Positions 14,001-26,129 of a stretch of 64,000 nt of DNA are shown one piece after another. The DNA lies in assembly GCA_020091685.1 (NCBI GenBank), contig CM034606.1, forward strand, positions 36,631,263 through 36,695,262, read 5' to 3'. The notes beneath the pieces were generated by a model that worked only from the letters and a program-made list of their open reading frames with translations, did no database searches and had not been told where the DNA came from. Origin of the DNA: Lutjanus erythropterus. Its lineage: Eukaryota > Chordata > Actinopteri > Lutjaniformes > Lutjanidae. A program made the translations under genes and the position numbers. The stretch's first letter is position 1. Every line of letters begins with the position of its first letter.

Positions 14001-17000
14001 CTGTTGAGTTCTGTGCAAAGGAAGGGAGAGGAGGTTCAGGTCCATGTCACAGGGAGGCAAGCAACAAGGCAAAAGAGATATTTGGTTTTCGTCTTGTGTT
14101 ATAGTCTTCTGTCAAATCGGCGGTGGTATATGATGTCAACAGTGTGAAACTTAACTCCTTCCACCCTAAACCTGTCCTTTTTTAATTCTTGTCTTTTTTA
14201 CATTAGGGGTAAATTTAGTTAAGTTTACCTCTTGACTAGTTTCACAGTGTTTAGAAGCCTCTTCATTTGCTGAAAGATACACCTTGTATGTATAAACGGG
14301 ATATTCCTGCAAACATGCATCACCCACTGAGTAAGAACTGATAGATATATTTAAGCCATGCTAACTTGTTCTGAATGTCACTTGCACACAGCACACATAC
14401 CCTCTCTGGGTCAAGCAGGGTTTACCATTCCAATTTACACTTTGTCTTAATATGACCTGATATTGATTGATCTGCTATGCAAATGCATATTTACATTAGC
14501 TAGTAAGTTAGTAAGATCAGACGTCTCACCTTTATATTGTGAGAATGGCGGATATGTGTAACCTGTATCTGTTGGTTTAATATCTGTGGATCCTGGATCA
14601 GTATCAGAAATAAAGCTTCCTAATTTCTCTATGTGTTTAATTACACACATCAAAAATTGTACTTTTCATTTCTGAATTGCAAAGTCAGTTCCTTTGTCCT
14701 TTGTTTCCTCTATGAGCCCTTTATGAAAACCTGAGACCGCACCCTGGGCTGTGGGATACTGGCTCTTTAAAGGGTTGGGTCGGTCGGTGGGTGTATCGTA
14801 AATGGACCAGTTGTCCCTAAACTTTCCATTAATGTCCTCTGTGAGTCCTTGCAGACTTTTTACTTGACACAGAGGTCTTATGGTCAAAGGAAGGTGCACC
14901 TAAGTCCACTGAGTTCTCTGTGGAGGGATTCATGCTCCACCACATCCCTGGTTTATCAGCAGAAACATCCTGCAGTCGAACTGCAATTGGTTTATGCACT
15001 TTCTGCACAGTGTAGTCAGCCCAGCCATCTGGACGCTGATCTGAGAATCTGCATAAAGTGTGCTTGTGTAGACAAGGGGAAATAGATGATCCATCAGAGA
15101 AGCATCTTGAATGTCCTCAGAAGTATTTTCCTCCACATCAGTGACTCAGATTAATCACAGGCTTGCGATTTGACTTGTTTAAAGGGGAACTATTATGCTT
15201 TTCCTCTTTTCTGACCTATAAATGTTTTCACAATGTTGGATACTCGTGTTAAATGATTCCAAAGTGTCAAATATTGAGGTTCATGCATTTGGAAGTGAGC
15301 CCTGCAAGCTGTTTTGGATGGCTCTGCACGCTGTGTTTTACTGTCTTTTTTTTGACGGTGTAGTAACATTGACGTCTTATATGGTCATACCCCGGCATGT
15401 GCTCTAGGCCTGCCCGCTCCACCACTCTGCTTCGGAAGTTATATCGCTGTGCGCTGCTCTGCGGGGTGTAACTATGAAGTGAGATTAATGTGTTAGCGAG
15501 CTATGCTGAGTCTAAAGCCAGGATTTTCAGTGTCACGAAGGTGGCTCTCTTTTAACCTGGTAACCATGGTAACTTATACTATACTCATAACCTGGTCGCG
15601 AGCAGGTTATGTTCAGAGTTTCAAATTAAATTGTCTGTAAAACGTGCTGTTCTTTAACTAATTATTGTCCTTAGCTTTTAAACTGAGGGAGGACGTTAAC
15701 ATTGAAAAATTACTGAGCTGTATGTTCGTAATATCACCGAACGAATCCATATAATGTGAAAAATGTAACAGCGGCACAAACTGTTTGCATCACGCTGTCA
15801 TGGTAACCTCCGTTTGGTGATGCAGTCATTTTCCCCGTTTGCTCCAGATCATATTAACACTTTAAATTGACATGGTATATAATCCACACACTAAAATAAT
15901 GATGAAGCAACTACAGATACTTTGAATACTTTTTACTGTTATCTGTTTTGTCTTGGTGATATTGCAGCTCAGATCACTGATTAGAAAATTCATCATCATT
16001 TATCACAGACAATCTTAAATCAGTTCCACTCATTTTACGTTGGTTTGGTCAAAAACTTCAGTGATGTCCACGTCTCTGTCATCATAGGACAGTGTCAGAC
16101 AGACTTCATCATGTTTAAATCTGCTGTATGGAGTTTTATTGTTTTCATGTTAGAATAAACGGCAGCATTAAGACCGCATTTAGTCCATCAGTAATTCGGC
16201 ACCCCTTTTATGTGAGCGCGCACAGAGTCTGAAGATGAAAGCCTGGATTAACAAAGTGAGTTGATAACCACCATCGTGATACCTGTTATCTCTGATTGCA
16301 GTTTTAGGCTTTGTCGATCCAGATCATGCAGAGAAAGCCTGGCTGTGTTGAGCTTCCTTCGTAGTACACCCCCTTCTGTCTACAATGATTTCACAGTGTT
16401 AGCACGTTGAGCAATGGCTCCCAGAAAATGATTGTTCGGGTGTGAGGGAAAGTTAACTTTGTTTAGCTTTCCTAAAGAGGCAAACACCAGGCAGAAGTGG
16501 ATAGAGTTTCTTTTTCCCGGCCAGCAAAGGAAAAATACCTCCGTGTTTGTCTGTCTACGGTACGTCACAGGGGGCTGTTTTGTCAACATGGGCCAGTACG
16601 AAGCTGGATTAGCCAGTAGCCGGGCTCGGCAGCGCTCGCCAGCCCTTCGGAAGTCCTCAGGAGTGTGACCAATCACAGCAGAGTGGGCTCAGCGGGAGAC
16701 GTACATGGAGCAGGGCCAGGGGGTGGAGACCGTTTTCGCGGGATGCAGAAAATACAAGGAAGAGATGCAGCGAGAGGCACAGCGTCCCAAAGATCTACAA
16801 AGCTTTCTGTGCAGGCGATCGTGTGTAGCTGCTCTATAGGAGTCCAAAATCAAATACAAAGGCCCGAAATGAGTATAATAGGTCCCCTTTAAATACCCTA
16901 CATGAAAATATTTCTGATCTGCTCTAATGGAAGTCTTTTGACTAAATATGACGTTAAGCTATTCATTCTTGTCACATTTCTTTATTTGTACTATGAACTC

Positions 17001-20000
17001 CTACAGTTTATCCATTTCTTTATGCCCATCTAAACTCACAAAGACACAGAGAAACACAGGGACTAAATAGACAGAACTAATGAGACACAGGAGGGCAAAC
17101 AGGTGAAACACATGACAATCAAAAGAGTTAAAAGAACAAAGACGGTAAGTAAAGACTAGACACATGAGGGAGAACCAAGACTACAAAATAGAACAGGAAG
17201 TGACCAACGAAATTTCCAAACCATAACACAACTGGCCAAGAAAAATTTTAAAAAATTGTAAATGATAACAACACTCACACACTGTAACAAAAGTCTGCTA
17301 TGTCACCAACAGCTATTATAGATTCATCATTGCGTTTGAACGGTCAGCAGCCCTCACTGAGAAATCGCTCTGGCAGTGTAACATTAATGTTACAATGCAC
17401 ACACTTTATCAAATTAAACTTTATCCACTCAGCTCCTCTGTTGTCTGAGGGTGGGTGCTGATGTCTTTTGACGTGGTGTTAATTAGCTTGGAGCTGTGTA
17501 AATTTTCAATAAATAACAATAACCTGTCACTCAAAAGTAAAATACTTCAGGTCTGCATGTGTCCCTTCTGCCCCTTTCAATAATGAAAGTAACACCAACG
17601 ACTGTCTGCCCATTGAGAGTTTGGTTGGACGAGAGTATATCGATCAATCAATCGACCAGCCAACCAGGGGATGTCAGCTCTAATGTCCAGCAGTAACATT
17701 TCTATTGTCTTTTTTACTTTTCACTGATTATTTTTCCTTATATTTAATGTAATTTGTTAATTAAACTATTTACTTCTACTTCTACAATCTGAAGCCTGTT
17801 CTTTTTCTTTAATGATGTTTAAGTACCTCGTGAAGATCCATTAGTGAATCTGTTACTTTCAGATACAAACAGATAAGTGGTTAAAGGAAGCTCCTAATGG
17901 CTAATTGCTCAGCAGCAACAGGAAGCCCACAACTCAGTGAAGAGAGGGCACTCTCAGAGGAAAATGCTTTTTACTTCACCACAAAAAGCTTATTAGAGGT
18001 TGTTAGAGGTTAGAGGCACATTGTCTTCTGTGTTGTCCTGTCAGTTGGGAACCACTGGTGTCTGCCATTGTATTATTGTGTGACTGTGCATAGTTTGAAA
18101 AAGCAGCAGTTTAGGACCTACACTGCATGGACTGCCTTTTAGCATGCTTGTATTTTGTTAAATTATTCTTATTGACAGTTATCAGTACTTATTAAATGTG
18201 CCAAAAGCTGGGTTTCTATAGAAGCCCAGTGCAGAAGTGTTGTATTATAAAGCCTTGCACTTGGTATCAGGCTGTGCCATCACTATGATCACTTAGCCTC
18301 ATACACAGCACTGCCTTTTCTGTTGAGGCTGTTTTTCCCTTTTTATTGTTTCTAGTAATTTCTAGTGAATAGTAACTTCACTACTTATTACTTTACTTTC
18401 CCATTTCTTAATTTACGTGTAGATACATGGACAAACATCATAGCCGTATCATCACTTAGCCTGTCCGCATAGTGTTTATTGTATAAATGTGCTGAGTGAC
18501 TCCTTCAAATGACCGGCGAGCAGGATCTTTCGCCACAAGTTTGGTATTGCCATGCTGTGCTGACAAATGCTTAGACAGGTTGCTCATTGACTTGGCACTA
18601 GTTGAAAGACACCTGTCGCCTGCACATAGAGTGCATTTCACACAAATATTTTTGTCCTTTCGAGCAATAAACTGAAAGTAATGAGAATATCGCTACTGGC
18701 CAAAACCCCCCGTCTCCGTCTCCATCTCCATTTCCGTCTCTCCTTCCTTCGCACGAGCAGCTACGTCACTCAAATCGATGTCTATGGCAACGTGCCCAGG
18801 CAAGCACAACACACAGGCAGCACGCAGGCACGCACCACTTAAACAGATCAGAACTTTACACACAGGCAAACACGGCTTGGGTAACGCAGGAAAGCGCATT
18901 CCTATAGTCTAGTAAAGTAGTTTTGTTACTCATATTTTAAGTGTAATGCGTTACTTTACTTTGTTACCCAAAAAAGTAATATCATTACTGTAATCTGTTA
19001 CTTTGTAACTCGTTACCCCCAACACTGAACACAACCACAACACACCTCTGGTTGAACTCAGGAGGCACTGCAGCTTATGTTACTATCAATAACACGTCAC
19101 TTCTACAGATCACTCATAAGATGACTTTCTTGACAGTTCGTGACTTGAAGAGTGTTGAAGCTTCTGAAGTCATGCTGCCAGTCCAAATAAACAAAGCCAA
19201 CCATGCAAATGCACAAGAGTTTACTTAAAGTAAAATAAATAAGCACCTGAGCACATAAAAAACTGATTTTGTGAGCTGGTGGTCAATATTTTCCAGAAAC
19301 TGACACTGTGGAATTAAAAATTATTTTAGTTTTGGTAGAAACAAACTTAAAGCCATAGTTTTCTATTTAAGCATGAAACATAACCTCTAATGTGATTGCT
19401 GTGGTTAGTACAGTATGAATGTGTGTGTCCATGATTGTTCTTATCCCCTGTAAGGATTTGATTTAAGTAACAATTGTCTTTAAATTCTACATTTGCTGCT
19501 GCTTCACAGTACTTAAGTGTCCACTTTCTCCATTGTTGTTGCAGGGTATGGGGAGATCTATCCAGTTACCCTGCCTGGTAAGGTGGTGTGTGTCTTGTAT
19601 GCCATGGTGGGCATTCCTTTGATGCTTCTGGTTATCTTGGATGTGGGAGACTTTCTTGCCATGCTGATGTCCAGAGCCTATGTACGCCTCCACACGTTCT
19701 GCAAAGTCCTCCGCTCCCACACATGGTCACCACGGAAGGCTGGGAAGAGGGCAGAAGACTCCAGCCACAGAACCCTGGAGGACGGTACCTTTGTTTTCAG
19801 CCATGACGTTGTGGTCCGGGAACCCCTCGACATCCGGCAGGTCCTGCAGAGTCAGGCAGATGTACGGCATAAGTCCATACAGCTGCAAAACAACAAAGAG
19901 ATCTTTGAGAAGATTCTCGCCAGGGAGAACTTGCTTAGAAAAGGCCCACTGCTCAGAAGCCTCTCCTGTCCAGAGCTAGACCAGCTGCCACCACCACCCA

Positions 20001-20380
20001 AAGGATATACCATATGGGACTTCACAGGGTTAGGAGATGGAATGGAAACACTGGATGTACCCTTTGTGCTGATTCTTTTCATCGTGTTTGCCTACATTTT
20101 GTTTGGCGGTTTGATTCTCCCATTGTGGGAAACTGAATTCAAGGGCTTTGACCCCTACTACTTCTGCTTCATCACGCTCACTACCATCGGTTTTGGCGAC
20201 ATTGTACCCAATCACCCCAAGTATTTCATGCTTACTTCACTCTTCATCATTGTCGGCATGGCCATCATGTCCATGGCTTTCAAGCTGTGCCAAACACGAA
20301 TTGTAATCTTCTACCGCCAATTCATCAAAATCATCAGCAGGGGAAATATGGAGACCTTCAAAAATGAAAAGAACGACTAA
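4834..20380 (+). CDS. kcnk18: TRESK-type two-pore-domain potassium channel, three coding exons
   Basis: The joined exons 4834-5074, 5307-5453 and 19545-20380 encode 407 residues; human TRESK has 384. Known role: a K2P background K+ channel of the plasma membrane, in mammals mainly of sensory neurons and activated through calcineurin. Seen: TM1 at about 27-47; an extracellular cap with N-glycosylation sequons at 57, 78 and 82; pore loop 1 with filter TTVGYG at 127-132, split by intron 2; TM2 at about 143-168; a long cytosolic loop at about 170-300, typical of TRESK; TM3 at about 303-322; filter 2 TTIGFG at 342-347; TM4 at about 356-380; and a short C-terminus. The loop carries RSLSCPEL (267-274), matching the 14-3-3 site of mammalian TRESK. 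Exon phases agree at both junctions. The ATG has A at -3; the in-frame stretch upstream has no ATG, only GTG. slc18a2 follows on the same strand, as in human. The family is sure; the paralogue is assigned from loop architecture and synteny. Confidence 0.92.
5307..5453 (+). CDS. kcnk18: kcnk18 coding exon 2
   Basis: It encodes residues 81-130: the rest of the cap and pore helix 1, ending in TTVG of the first selectivity filter. The acceptor is TTTCAG and the donor GTGAGT. It starts in phase 1 and ends in phase 1, so the filter Gly codon is split with exon 3. Intron 1 is only 232 bp. Confidence 0.92.
7300..7545 (+). repeat. Dispersed repeat, copy 2 of a pair with 1155-1410
   Basis: It carries GGGACACAAGCCCCAGTGTC, TCCTGGGTGAAAGT and ATTGGGAGTGAAAACAGG, matching 1155-1410 with moderate divergence. 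The open frames here are incidental. Confidence 0.7.
7950..8405. mobile_element. MITE-like repeat with large internal inverted repeat
   Basis: About 110 bp at 7955-8065 are the imperfect reverse complement of about 8155-8275, around a 90-bp loop. The right end (GGATGAACTATTCC) resembles the AGGGATAGTTCACCCAAA terminus of the copy at 56954. Confidence 0.7.
9138..9240 (+). repeat. hAT-like terminus fragment
   Basis: CCAGTGTTAGATACGTTACT followed by runs of TTAC resembles the terminus read inward from 19026 on the other strand. Confidence 0.4.
10518..11533. mobile_element. Non-autonomous DNA transposon with terminal inverted repeats
   Basis: The left end TAGGGCTGGGCGGTATGAC mirrors the right end GGTATACCGCCCAGGCCTA. 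The roughly 1-kb interior has no transposase. A target duplication was not clear. The terminus is common in fish repeats as I recall; a hAT relationship is likely but unproven. Confidence 0.75.
11555..11890 (+). mobile_element. tRNA-derived SINE
   Basis: A-box-like ATAACTCAGTCTGTTAGG (about 11568) and B-box-like TGCTTCAAGTCCT (about 11609) form a pol III promoter. They are followed by the family body (AGCTGGAGAGGTGCCAGG, CCGAGGTTCCCTTGAG). It directly follows the element ending at 11533. Confidence 0.75.
15178..16893. mobile_element. DNA transposon with AGGGGA-CTATTAT inverted ends, flanked by TTAA
   Basis: TTTAAAGGGGAACTATTATG at the left is mirrored by ATAATAGGTCCCCTTTAAA at the right. TTAA lies at both borders, as for piggyBac-like insertion, although the palindromic border also allows a 3-bp TTA/TAA duplication. 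The interior has no long transposase frame, so it is probably non-autonomous. Confidence 0.75.
17037..17227 (+). repeat. Dispersed A-rich repeat, copy of 33240-33620
   Basis: Shared blocks include GAAACACAGGGACTAAATAG, GACACATGAGGGAG and AACAGGAAGTGACCAAC, same orientation as the later copy. Confidence 0.7.
18456..19026 (-). mobile_element. hAT-like transposon 5' fragment with BED zinc finger
   Basis: Read on the - strand it starts CAGTGTTGGGGGTAACGAGT at 19026, a hAT-type terminus. It continues into a frame at 18641-18456 containing CTLCAGDRCLSTSAKSMSNL and then SKHLSAQH, a CxxC...HxxxxH BED-finger pattern found at the start of hAT transposases. No catalytic domain follows. Confidence 0.65.
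19545..20380 (+). CDS. kcnk18: kcnk18 coding exon 3 (terminal)
   Basis: It encodes residues 130-407: the end of filter 1 (GYGEIYPVT), TM2, the cytosolic loop, TM3, pore 2 and TM4. The stop is TAA at 20378-20380. The acceptor is TTGTTGTTGCAG. I saw no clean AATAAA within the following few hundred bases, so the 3' UTR end is not placed. Confidence 0.93.
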
Positions 20381-21186
20381 GTCCCCAGGAGAATCTCTGT
20401 CTCATGTGCACAAGTCATACAAGTTCACAGTCCTGGTATTAACACAGGCCTAAAGCATGAGTGTGTGGGAAGTTATCCAGTGCGTTCTTTGTGCTGACTG
20501 TTCAGTTATAAGCATGAGCAAAATGAAAAGTGTGCATGTGCCAAAAGCTTTTGTCCAGTGAAGGAAGGTGATATTCAAAATGATTCTTACCAACAGAAAC
20601 TTCAAATTCTGCATATCTACATACAGTATTTTGCCAAGGAATGTATATTAGTTGTACTGTGTGGCACTACTACAATTGTACTGCCTTACAGAACCACAGA
20701 GGGTTGACACAAAAGTGTTGCATTTGATTTTACAGTTAGTCAGAACTCTGGATTTCTTACATCCTATATTTCTCATATAAAATCCCTTTTAAATTTAGTT
20801 TTGTTTATTCCTTTAAACTTCTCTGCCCACACACTCAACAGCAAATATTACATACTGTACTATTTAATAGGCATTGCATACTTTTGCTAAAGTGTAAACT
20901 AAATGATGTGATTGTACTGTTATGAAACACAGTAATGCTGTGTGTATTCATATGTCTTACCAAAGTTATGAACATTTCATTAGTTGAAAATGTCTCAACA
21001 TACCATCTACTGTCATCCTGAACTTTGCATGGCCAATGCTGACATAGAGTCGACCATTCAGGAAATGTGTATCTTAAAAAGAGTGTTAAGCCACTACTGA
21101 ATTTCCAGAGTTGGGTAGTCTGCCACCTACAGCCACCTCTTAAGTGGGAGTGAAAGCTTATTCTCAAAATGTATACTGACAGACTC

Positions 21187-22129
21187 ATTGGCCTCATGCA
21201 AGAACCACTCATACAAACAGATTTGTTCTTAAATCGTGTGTATGAGTGATTTAGGAGAACTTGTCACATTCACCGATTTTCTCGTATTTTGAATTGTCTT
21301 TCAGATACAAACACAATTTACAAGGTCCAGACCTGTCGTAGAGTCATGTGCAGTCAGTCTGCTGGTACCAATCCAAAGTTTGTCACTACTGACTGTATAT
21401 TTCATTAGTTTGAACACATTTTAGTTTGAAAAAATCATACTTGATAATAATGTCGACATTATCCTGTTTGACTTCATTTGAAATTATGATATAATTTTAG
21501 AATTAATATAATTATCAATTATTACCTGCTGTCAGGTGTAGTGGCCATATTTTCACACGCAGGTGAAGTCTCTGTCCAGGTGAACATCCTCACTTATTCT
21601 GTCCTCGATCTCTGTGATGGAAACTTCCTGTTACCCGCCTCCTTCTGCTGCAGTCATCAGTGCATTGCTGTGGCGAGTCTTTTTTCTCTGAAGTGGTTTT
21701 TCATATCAAGACATTTCTTCTTTATTTCAGTGACAGCCCGACCCTCAGATAACATGGCATTAACAGTGCTGGTTTTTCCAGTTTTTCTTTGTTAGCGGGC
21801 CTTGTAATTTAACACTGATGCCGTTAAAATGACAGATTTTCCTTTATGGATGTCTGAAACCAACATGTCAGACTCTTTCTTTGACACCATTTTCTTGAAT
21901 GAACATACAGAGCCGAAGCGCAGCTTCTATTGTATTTTTGGGGCGTTATTTACGCTAATTTACAAGTCTCATGCATGTGCACTCAAATACACAGACAGAT
22001 CATTTACACATTTATCTGAGGTTACGAGCATTTGCTGAATCTGACATGCAAGTTCATACAAGACCTTCATACGCAAAAAGTAAATAGAATTTAAGAAAAG
22101 AAGACAAAAGGTTCTTGCACAAGGCCCAT
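21187..22129. mobile_element. DNA transposon remnant with inverted ends
   Basis: TTGGCCTCATGCAAGAACC at the left mirrors GGTTCTTGCACAAGGCCCA at the right, 0.94 kb apart, just downstream of kcnk18. The terminus recalls Harbinger-type fish elements. No intact coding frame. Confidence 0.65.
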
Positions 22130-23439
22130 CGTTAGCAGGAAGTTTATGCTCTTCTAAATATTTTTCATTTGTCAGTGCCCCTAGGGTTTTTAAACACTGC
22201 AGTGGTTGTTGTGTGAAGATGCTGTGGCACCCTGAGAGCAGGCATACAGGAAAGCTGTCCAGCATGCACCAGGGCAACAGACTTATGGAGGTGAGTTTCA
22301 TTTTATGTGGTTATGATACAATGAGGTACAATATGATATCGATACAATACAATATCTTTTTTTTCATTTTGAGAATAAAGTTAAAAATTTCTCAACATTT
22401 TGGATTCATTCTCATAATGCAAAATTCTTCCTCAGTTTTCTCCTTACTGTGGCCTGAATACTTGTCATAAATTTGCCTATTGGAGGGTAGAAGTTGGTAT
22501 CTTTCATTTAAAACATGAGGAGGACACACAGGAGTCAGTGTTCCTGCATTATTTATATGTCCCATTTTTACAAATGAATGGCACTTACCATGTTTACACA
22601 GTAATGATGTGATGTCAGTGATACTGCTTTTGATGTGTTTTTCAGTTTCACACTGCTCATATAAGTAAAGCATCCGAGCATCACTGTTTGTCCTGAGATT
22701 ACTGTGTGTGTGTTTATCCTGCTGGAAAACTAAAAAGGAAATTCATTGAATCTATTAAAGGACTCAAGTCTGCTGCAAGTTATAAGTGTTGCATTCAAAC
22801 CCTTTCATGTGCAAAGATTAAAAGTAATTATGGTGGCAAGTACAGTTTTACAATATCAGCTCAGTGTTGCAGTCACATTTAATACCATACATGTCAGGCA
22901 GTGAGTCCTGCCTGACTCTATACTGTGGTCAGAATCTGATATTGTACTGTCAGGGCGCTTTTGTCTTGACACGCTCATTTTATTAATTCATCTCCAGTTG
23001 AATATAAAATGTTGAAATTACTACTGACTAAAGCCAGTGTAGATAAAATATGGTAAATATGTGCTTGAGTAACTGCAGTTATGGTGTGATTAATTATTAA
23101 TTATTTTGTCATCATCAATCACATAGCATATTTTATTTGGAGACACGGTTTTACTACATTTTATTGAGTTATTGTGTTTCAGAGATTTTGCTTTTGTAAA
23201 ATAATGAGGAAGTGATAGAGAACATTCACAGTTACTGTCAGATTGAACAGTGTTTCCACAGGCAGAGCTCCAACACTGGTTTTTCACTGGTATATTTCTC
23301 TCAGTTTTGAAGTGTTTCTTCAGGAAAATTCAATAAAGAAGAAACAGTTATATTGAAAATAACAGCAATTGGTTATAGTTGAAATCAGTGTTCAACAATG
23401 TAATATTTTAGAAGGCTGACAGAATGCCTTACACCAAGA

Positions 23440-23670
23440 GACACTTATTCTTAAATATTGGAACAAAACTGTATGTTGAGGGTTTTGATTATTATTTTAT
23501 TATTATATTTTTAGATTATTATTATTATAATTATGCTTAAAATATATTATTTTAAAAGACCAAATTCTTGGTCATTAAATCTTGTGATGGATCAACCTCC
23601 TAGTGATTACATTTTTTATTAAATGTAGACATCAACTCTGTCGGAGGGAAAATCTGCAATTTCAAAGACG
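23440..23670 (+). repeat. Partial copy of the 34140-35150 repeat family
   Basis: It shares with 34260-34390 the blocks TTGGAACAAAACTG, GAGGGTTTTGATT and the ATTAAATGTAGACATCAACT stretch. Confidence 0.5.
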
Positions 23671-23837
23671 TTGCTGGCTAACTTGGGAGGTGATGTGCCT
23701 GCAGAGCCCAGAGAATACAAAAACCAAACCCACCAGAGCCTGTTCACTCTGCTGCCATCTGGCAGGAGATACAGAAGTATTCTCTACCATACCACCAGAC
23801 TGAAGAGCAGCTCCTTCCTCAGAACTCCTCATGTTAA
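23670..23837 (+). mobile_element. L2/CR1/Rex1-type LINE, C-terminal ORF2 fragment
   Basis: The frame reads HQSLFTLLPSGRRYRSILYH followed by TTRLKSSSFLRT, the C-terminal block of a common fish LINE ORF. The RT domain is absent. Confidence 0.65.
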
Positions 23838-24763
23838 CTACAACCCCAATTCCAAAAAGTTAGGACATTGTGTAAAACATAAATAAAAACAAAATACAAT
23901 GATTTGCAAATTATTTATGATGTATTCAGCTGAATTCGTGCAAAGACAAGATATTAATGTTTAAACTAATTACCTTTATCATTAATTTTGAATTTGATGT
24001 CTGCAGCATGTTCCAGTACTGGGACAGAGTCATGTTTAGCACTGTGGTACATCATATTAACTCTCAGTCAAAGAACCAAGGACACTAACTGTTGAAGTTT
24101 TGAAAGTGAAAGTTATTTTGCTTGATATATGACTGCAAGTATTCAGCAGCACAAGATCCCTATTTTGCACTTCATAATGCACCATACATTTTCAGTGGAG
24201 ACAGGTCTCTGACTGCAGGCAGTTCAGTCTAGTACCTGAACTCTTTTGCTATGAAGTTATGACACCTTGGAACACGTGTACAATGTGTCTTGGCATCATC
24301 TTGCTGAAATAAGCAATGACGCTCTGAGAAAGATGTCAGGGATGGCAGCATATGTCACTCCAAAACCTGTTTGTACCTTTCAGCATTAATGGGCCTTCAC
24401 ATTATCCATGCCCTGCAATTTAATGCAGTGCTGCCAGAGGGTCAAAGGTCACAAACATTCAGTATTGGTGTTCAGCCTTGCCCCTTATGTGCAGAGATTT
24501 CTCGGATTCTCTGAATCTTTTAATGAGATTATGGATTGTAGATGGTGAAATCTCCACAGTTTCGTATTGAGAAACATTGTTCTTAAACTGTTGGACTATT
24601 TGCCCATTTGATACTGTCACCTGTTACCAGTTCACCTGTTTATCTGCTGTTGCAATCAAGTTTTACACTTTCTCAGTCTTTTGTTCTCCCTTTCCTTTGA
24701 AATGTGTTGCAGGCATCAAATTCAGAATGAGTGTGTATTTACCAAAAATAATAAACTAAATAT
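23838..24763 (+). mobile_element. DNA transposon remnant (CAACCCCAATTCCAAAAAGT terminus)
   Basis: The left end matches a terminus I recall as abundant in fish, normally inverted at the far end; here the right end is degraded. The element starts immediately after the LINE fragment. The superfamily is not assigned. Confidence 0.55.
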
Positions 24764-25409
24764 TTTGTCTTTGTACTGTATTTAATAGAATATAAGTTAA
24801 GATGGTTGTGCAAACCATTACATTCTGTTTTTATCTGTATCACTGTAGGAGCCATGAATGAGTTTGAAGGATTTTTCTAGGTGTGTTGATTTAAATATTG
24901 GTGTTTGTTATTGTTTAGGTTTGCGTGATCCCATTGATGAGGAATATGTAGGTCAAGTGGATATGGGCGGGGATGTCAAGTTAATATAGGCACCTGCTCA
25001 CCTCCTTTGTGCGTGTGGATAGAGTGAGAGAGGGTGAGCGGGTCACCGTATTCTTTGTTGACCGCTATTTCCTTTGATCCCTGTGATCATTTTGATTATG
25101 AGTTTGTGCACGGTATCATAAGTTGATTATTCTTTTCGTTAATAAAGGTTAAATATATTTTCCGTATCTCAGTGATTTTTTCCGTTGCGTCAAACAAAGT
25201 GGAAGGCCCGCCTCAGCCTCTCAGTAACTCTTTGTTCTTTGAAGTCGGCAATCACTCACCCTCAGAAATATTTTGGAATTTGGATTGTAATTTCTTCTAT
25301 ATTTTTATTTATCCCTTCAGCCAATTCCTATCAATCAATCAAGGGAACTACATTGAAATCTCATTATCGATTGATTATTAAAAAAAAAGAAAGAAATGCT
25401 TTGTCTCAA

Positions 25410-25605
25410 GTCAAGTCCTAAACTTTGAGTTTGAGTACCAAATGTATCACGTGTTTTAAACCGAGCCTTGACATACTGGCTCAGGTTTAAGTGAAGTTAC
25501 GAGTCATTGGTGGTAAAGTCTGAGTCAAGTTGCGAGTCTTCATCAGGTCTGGTCTAAAGTCATCACATTTCTGACTTGAGTCTGACTCGAGTCCACACCT
25601 CTGGA
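25410..25605. repeat. GAGTC-rich degenerate repeat
   Basis: Repeated GAGTC/GAGTT/AAGTC words (TCTGAGTCAAGTTGCGAGTC, TTGAGTCTGACTCGAGTCC) ending CACACCTCTGG, a type common in fish genomes. Confidence 0.6.
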
Positions 25606-26129
25606 CATAAGGCCAAAAAGAATGAGAGGAGAAAGATTTTTCTGTCATGAAGTTGTTGATCTTTCAGGTGTAAGAAAAATAAATTAGAGGAAGTTGTTTT
25701 TGTTTTTGTTTTTTTTTTTGTTTTGTTTATTTTTTATTTGGTGTTTTGACTTGACTGACTATCTCAGAATGCAAAGAGAAAGAAAGAAAATCTTCATCTT
25801 CTCATTTTTTCCCTTATGACTGGCACTAATACTCTTACAGCCAATGGGATGTTAAAAAGTCAGAAATCCTATAACATATTAGAAAGTGTATATAAGTGTA
25901 TGATTTGACTGAGTATTAGCAGTGACAGGCAATTCAACAATCAGGTTTAAGAATCGTCCTTTTCAAAGTGTTAAATTATTGCTGCAATGATATTGCATTG
26001 CATTTTCAAATTTAAAACAATCATTGTATGAACTACTATTTAGAACAGTCATCTCTTCAATTAGTCTAAATGGCAGCTTGACTTAACAAGCATGATCACA
26101 TAGCACCAGTTTTGCTCTGCTGCCTTTGT

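Larger units (their letters stand above)
5454..19544 (+). other. kcnk18: kcnk18 intron 2, 14.1 kb
   Basis: This phase-1 intron separates the two halves of the first selectivity filter codon set. It is filled with repeats listed separately: 7300-7545, 7950-8405, 9138-9240, 10518-11533, 11555-11890, 15178-16893, 17037-17227 and 18456-19026. In the remaining long stretches (about 5460-7290, 8410-9130, 9240-10510, 11900-15170 and 17230-18450) I see AT-rich DNA without a convincing exon, RNA gene or regulatory motif. Confidence 0.85.

Noticed and set aside
20835-21212. 125-codon frame on the - strand just after kcnk18
   Set aside because: No recognisable motif; it runs into the inverted end of the DNA element at 21187.
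24880-25200. Possible solo LTR with AATAAA
   Set aside because: No matching 4-6-bp target duplication or clear TG...CA borders could be found.
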